A stretch of DNA of 14,076 bases from Balneolales bacterium. GTDB lineage: Bacteria > Bacteroidota > Rhodothermia > Balneolales > Natronogracilivirgulaceae. The stretch lies in the NCBI GenBank assembly GCA_007120555.1, contig SKNL01000098.1, forward strand, positions 1 to 14,076, given 5' to 3'. Below the pieces are notes generated by a model. The model searched no databases. It had not been told where the DNA came from and was given only the letters and a program-made list of their open reading frames with translations. A program made the position numbers and the translations under genes. Below, in pieces: positions 13,574 through 14,076 of this stretch; position 1 is the first letter of the stretch; every line of letters begins with the position of its first letter.

Positions 13574-14076
13574 ATGAAATCTCACAACATTGTCTCCCTG
13601 ATCCGGAAAAAACGCGACCGGGAAACCCTGACATCCGATGAAATCCGCTATCTGATCCAGCAGTACCGCAAGGATGAGATGCCCGACTACCAGATGAGCG
13701 CCTTCCTTATGGCAGCTTTCATCAACGGGCTGAACGATGAGGAAGCTGCGGCGCTTGCGCGGGAAATGCTGCATTCCGGGAAAGTGCTGGATCTGTCCGG
13801 CGTACCCGGCACCAAGGTCGACAAGCATTCCACCGGCGGCGTAGGCGACAAGACCTCGCTGATCCTGGCGCCCATTGTGGCTGCCTGCGGCGTGCCGGTG
13901 CCGATGATCTCGGGACGCGGGCTGGGCCACTCCGGCGGAACGCTCGACAAGCTGGAATCCATCCCCGGCTTCAACGTCAACCTCGACCTCAAGCGCTACG
14001 TGGAAGTGCTGAAAAAGCACAAACTGGTCCTGATCGGCCAGACCGAGGAGATCGCACCGGCCGACAAGCGCATGTA
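13574..14076 (+). CDS. Pyrimidine-nucleoside / thymidine phosphorylase (partial, N-terminal 167 residues)
   Basis: This enzyme splits thymidine (and uridine in the broad form) with phosphate to base and deoxyribose-1-phosphate in nucleoside salvage. The frame runs from the ATG at 13574 to the window end, giving 167 complete codons. The N-terminal helical domain (about 1-70) has the family pattern TSDEIRYLIQQYRKDEMPDYQMSAF in two overlapping parts (for example TSDEIRYLI at 20-28). The phosphate site KVDKHSTGGVGDKTS (81-95) and the family signature SGRGLGHSGGTLDKLE (113-128) are intact. The C-terminal half is outside the window, so thymidine-specific (DeoA) versus broad (Pdp) activity cannot be told apart. 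No Shine-Dalgarno or clear promoter is seen; a long inverted repeat lies just upstream. Base composition of the coding part is higher in GC than the AT-rich leader. Confidence 0.94.
   Translation, partial: MKSHNIVSLIRKKRDRETLTSDEIRYLIQQYRKDEMPDYQMSAFLMAAFINGLNDEEAAALAREMLHSGKVLDLSGVPGTKVDKHSTGGVGDKTSLILAPIVAACGVPVPMISGRGLGHSGGTLDKLESIPGFNVNLDLKRYVEVLKKHKLVLIGQTEEIAPADKRM

Noticed and set aside
13529..14020. Minus-strand open frame of 163 codons
   Set aside because: It is antisense to the phosphorylase gene, which carries full signature motifs on the plus strand.
1..14076. Mobile element, defence island, CRISPR or biosynthetic cluster
   Set aside because: All recognised genes are core metabolism, recombination, wall or transport; no transposase, integrase, Cas, toxin-antitoxin, tRNA-end junction or array-like repeats were seen.

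Overview
The window is about 14 kb of chromosomal housekeeping DNA with roughly 53% GC. It holds fourteen protein-coding genes, two of them cut by the window ends. Gene content suggests a member of the FCB group, probably Balneolota or Rhodothermota (formerly placed near Bacteroidota). The clues are a RecX with the long N-terminal region, a PdxB-type erythronate-4-phosphate dehydrogenase, a bifunctional PurH upstream of mreB-mreC, and few clear Shine-Dalgarno sites. This placement is inferred from gene content and recall of family distribution, with no comparison run. I see no tRNA, rRNA, CRISPR, insertion sequence, phage or defence gene.

Layout. Positions 1-8307, all on the minus strand and read right to left: recA, recX, an AI-2E family membrane protein, an LD-carboxypeptidase (S66), purN, purH, then mreB and mreC (mreC runs off the left end). 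recX to purN are overlapping or nearly abutting. A 170-base gap with two hairpins separates purN from purH. A weak terminator-like hairpin after purH and a promoter-like palindrome in front of mreB suggest mreBC can be transcribed separately. A 287-base divergent region (8308-8594) separates recA from a plus-strand TatD-family hydrolase (8595-9353).

A second minus-strand operon (13314-9395) faces tatD tail to tail. Its order is an uncharacterised single-pass membrane protein with a disordered middle, pdxB (vitamin B6 synthesis), a polytopic ABC-2-like membrane protein, and its ATPase. Gaps are only 10, 11 and 17 bases. A 259-base divergent region holding a long inverted repeat leads to a plus-strand pyrimidine-nucleoside (thymidine) phosphorylase gene that is cut by the right end.

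How they fit together: recA/recX act in recombination and its control. purN/purH supply two folate-dependent purine steps. LD-carboxypeptidase and MreB/MreC act on the cell wall and cell shape. PdxB makes a PLP precursor, and the phosphorylase salvages pyrimidine nucleosides. The parts most worth a second look are non-coding: palindromes at the mreB and recA promoters, paired hairpins between purN and purH, and a 13-base perfect inverted repeat before the phosphorylase gene. The small membrane protein/PdxB/ABC operon is the least explained coding unit. I did not find a convincing new multi-gene system.
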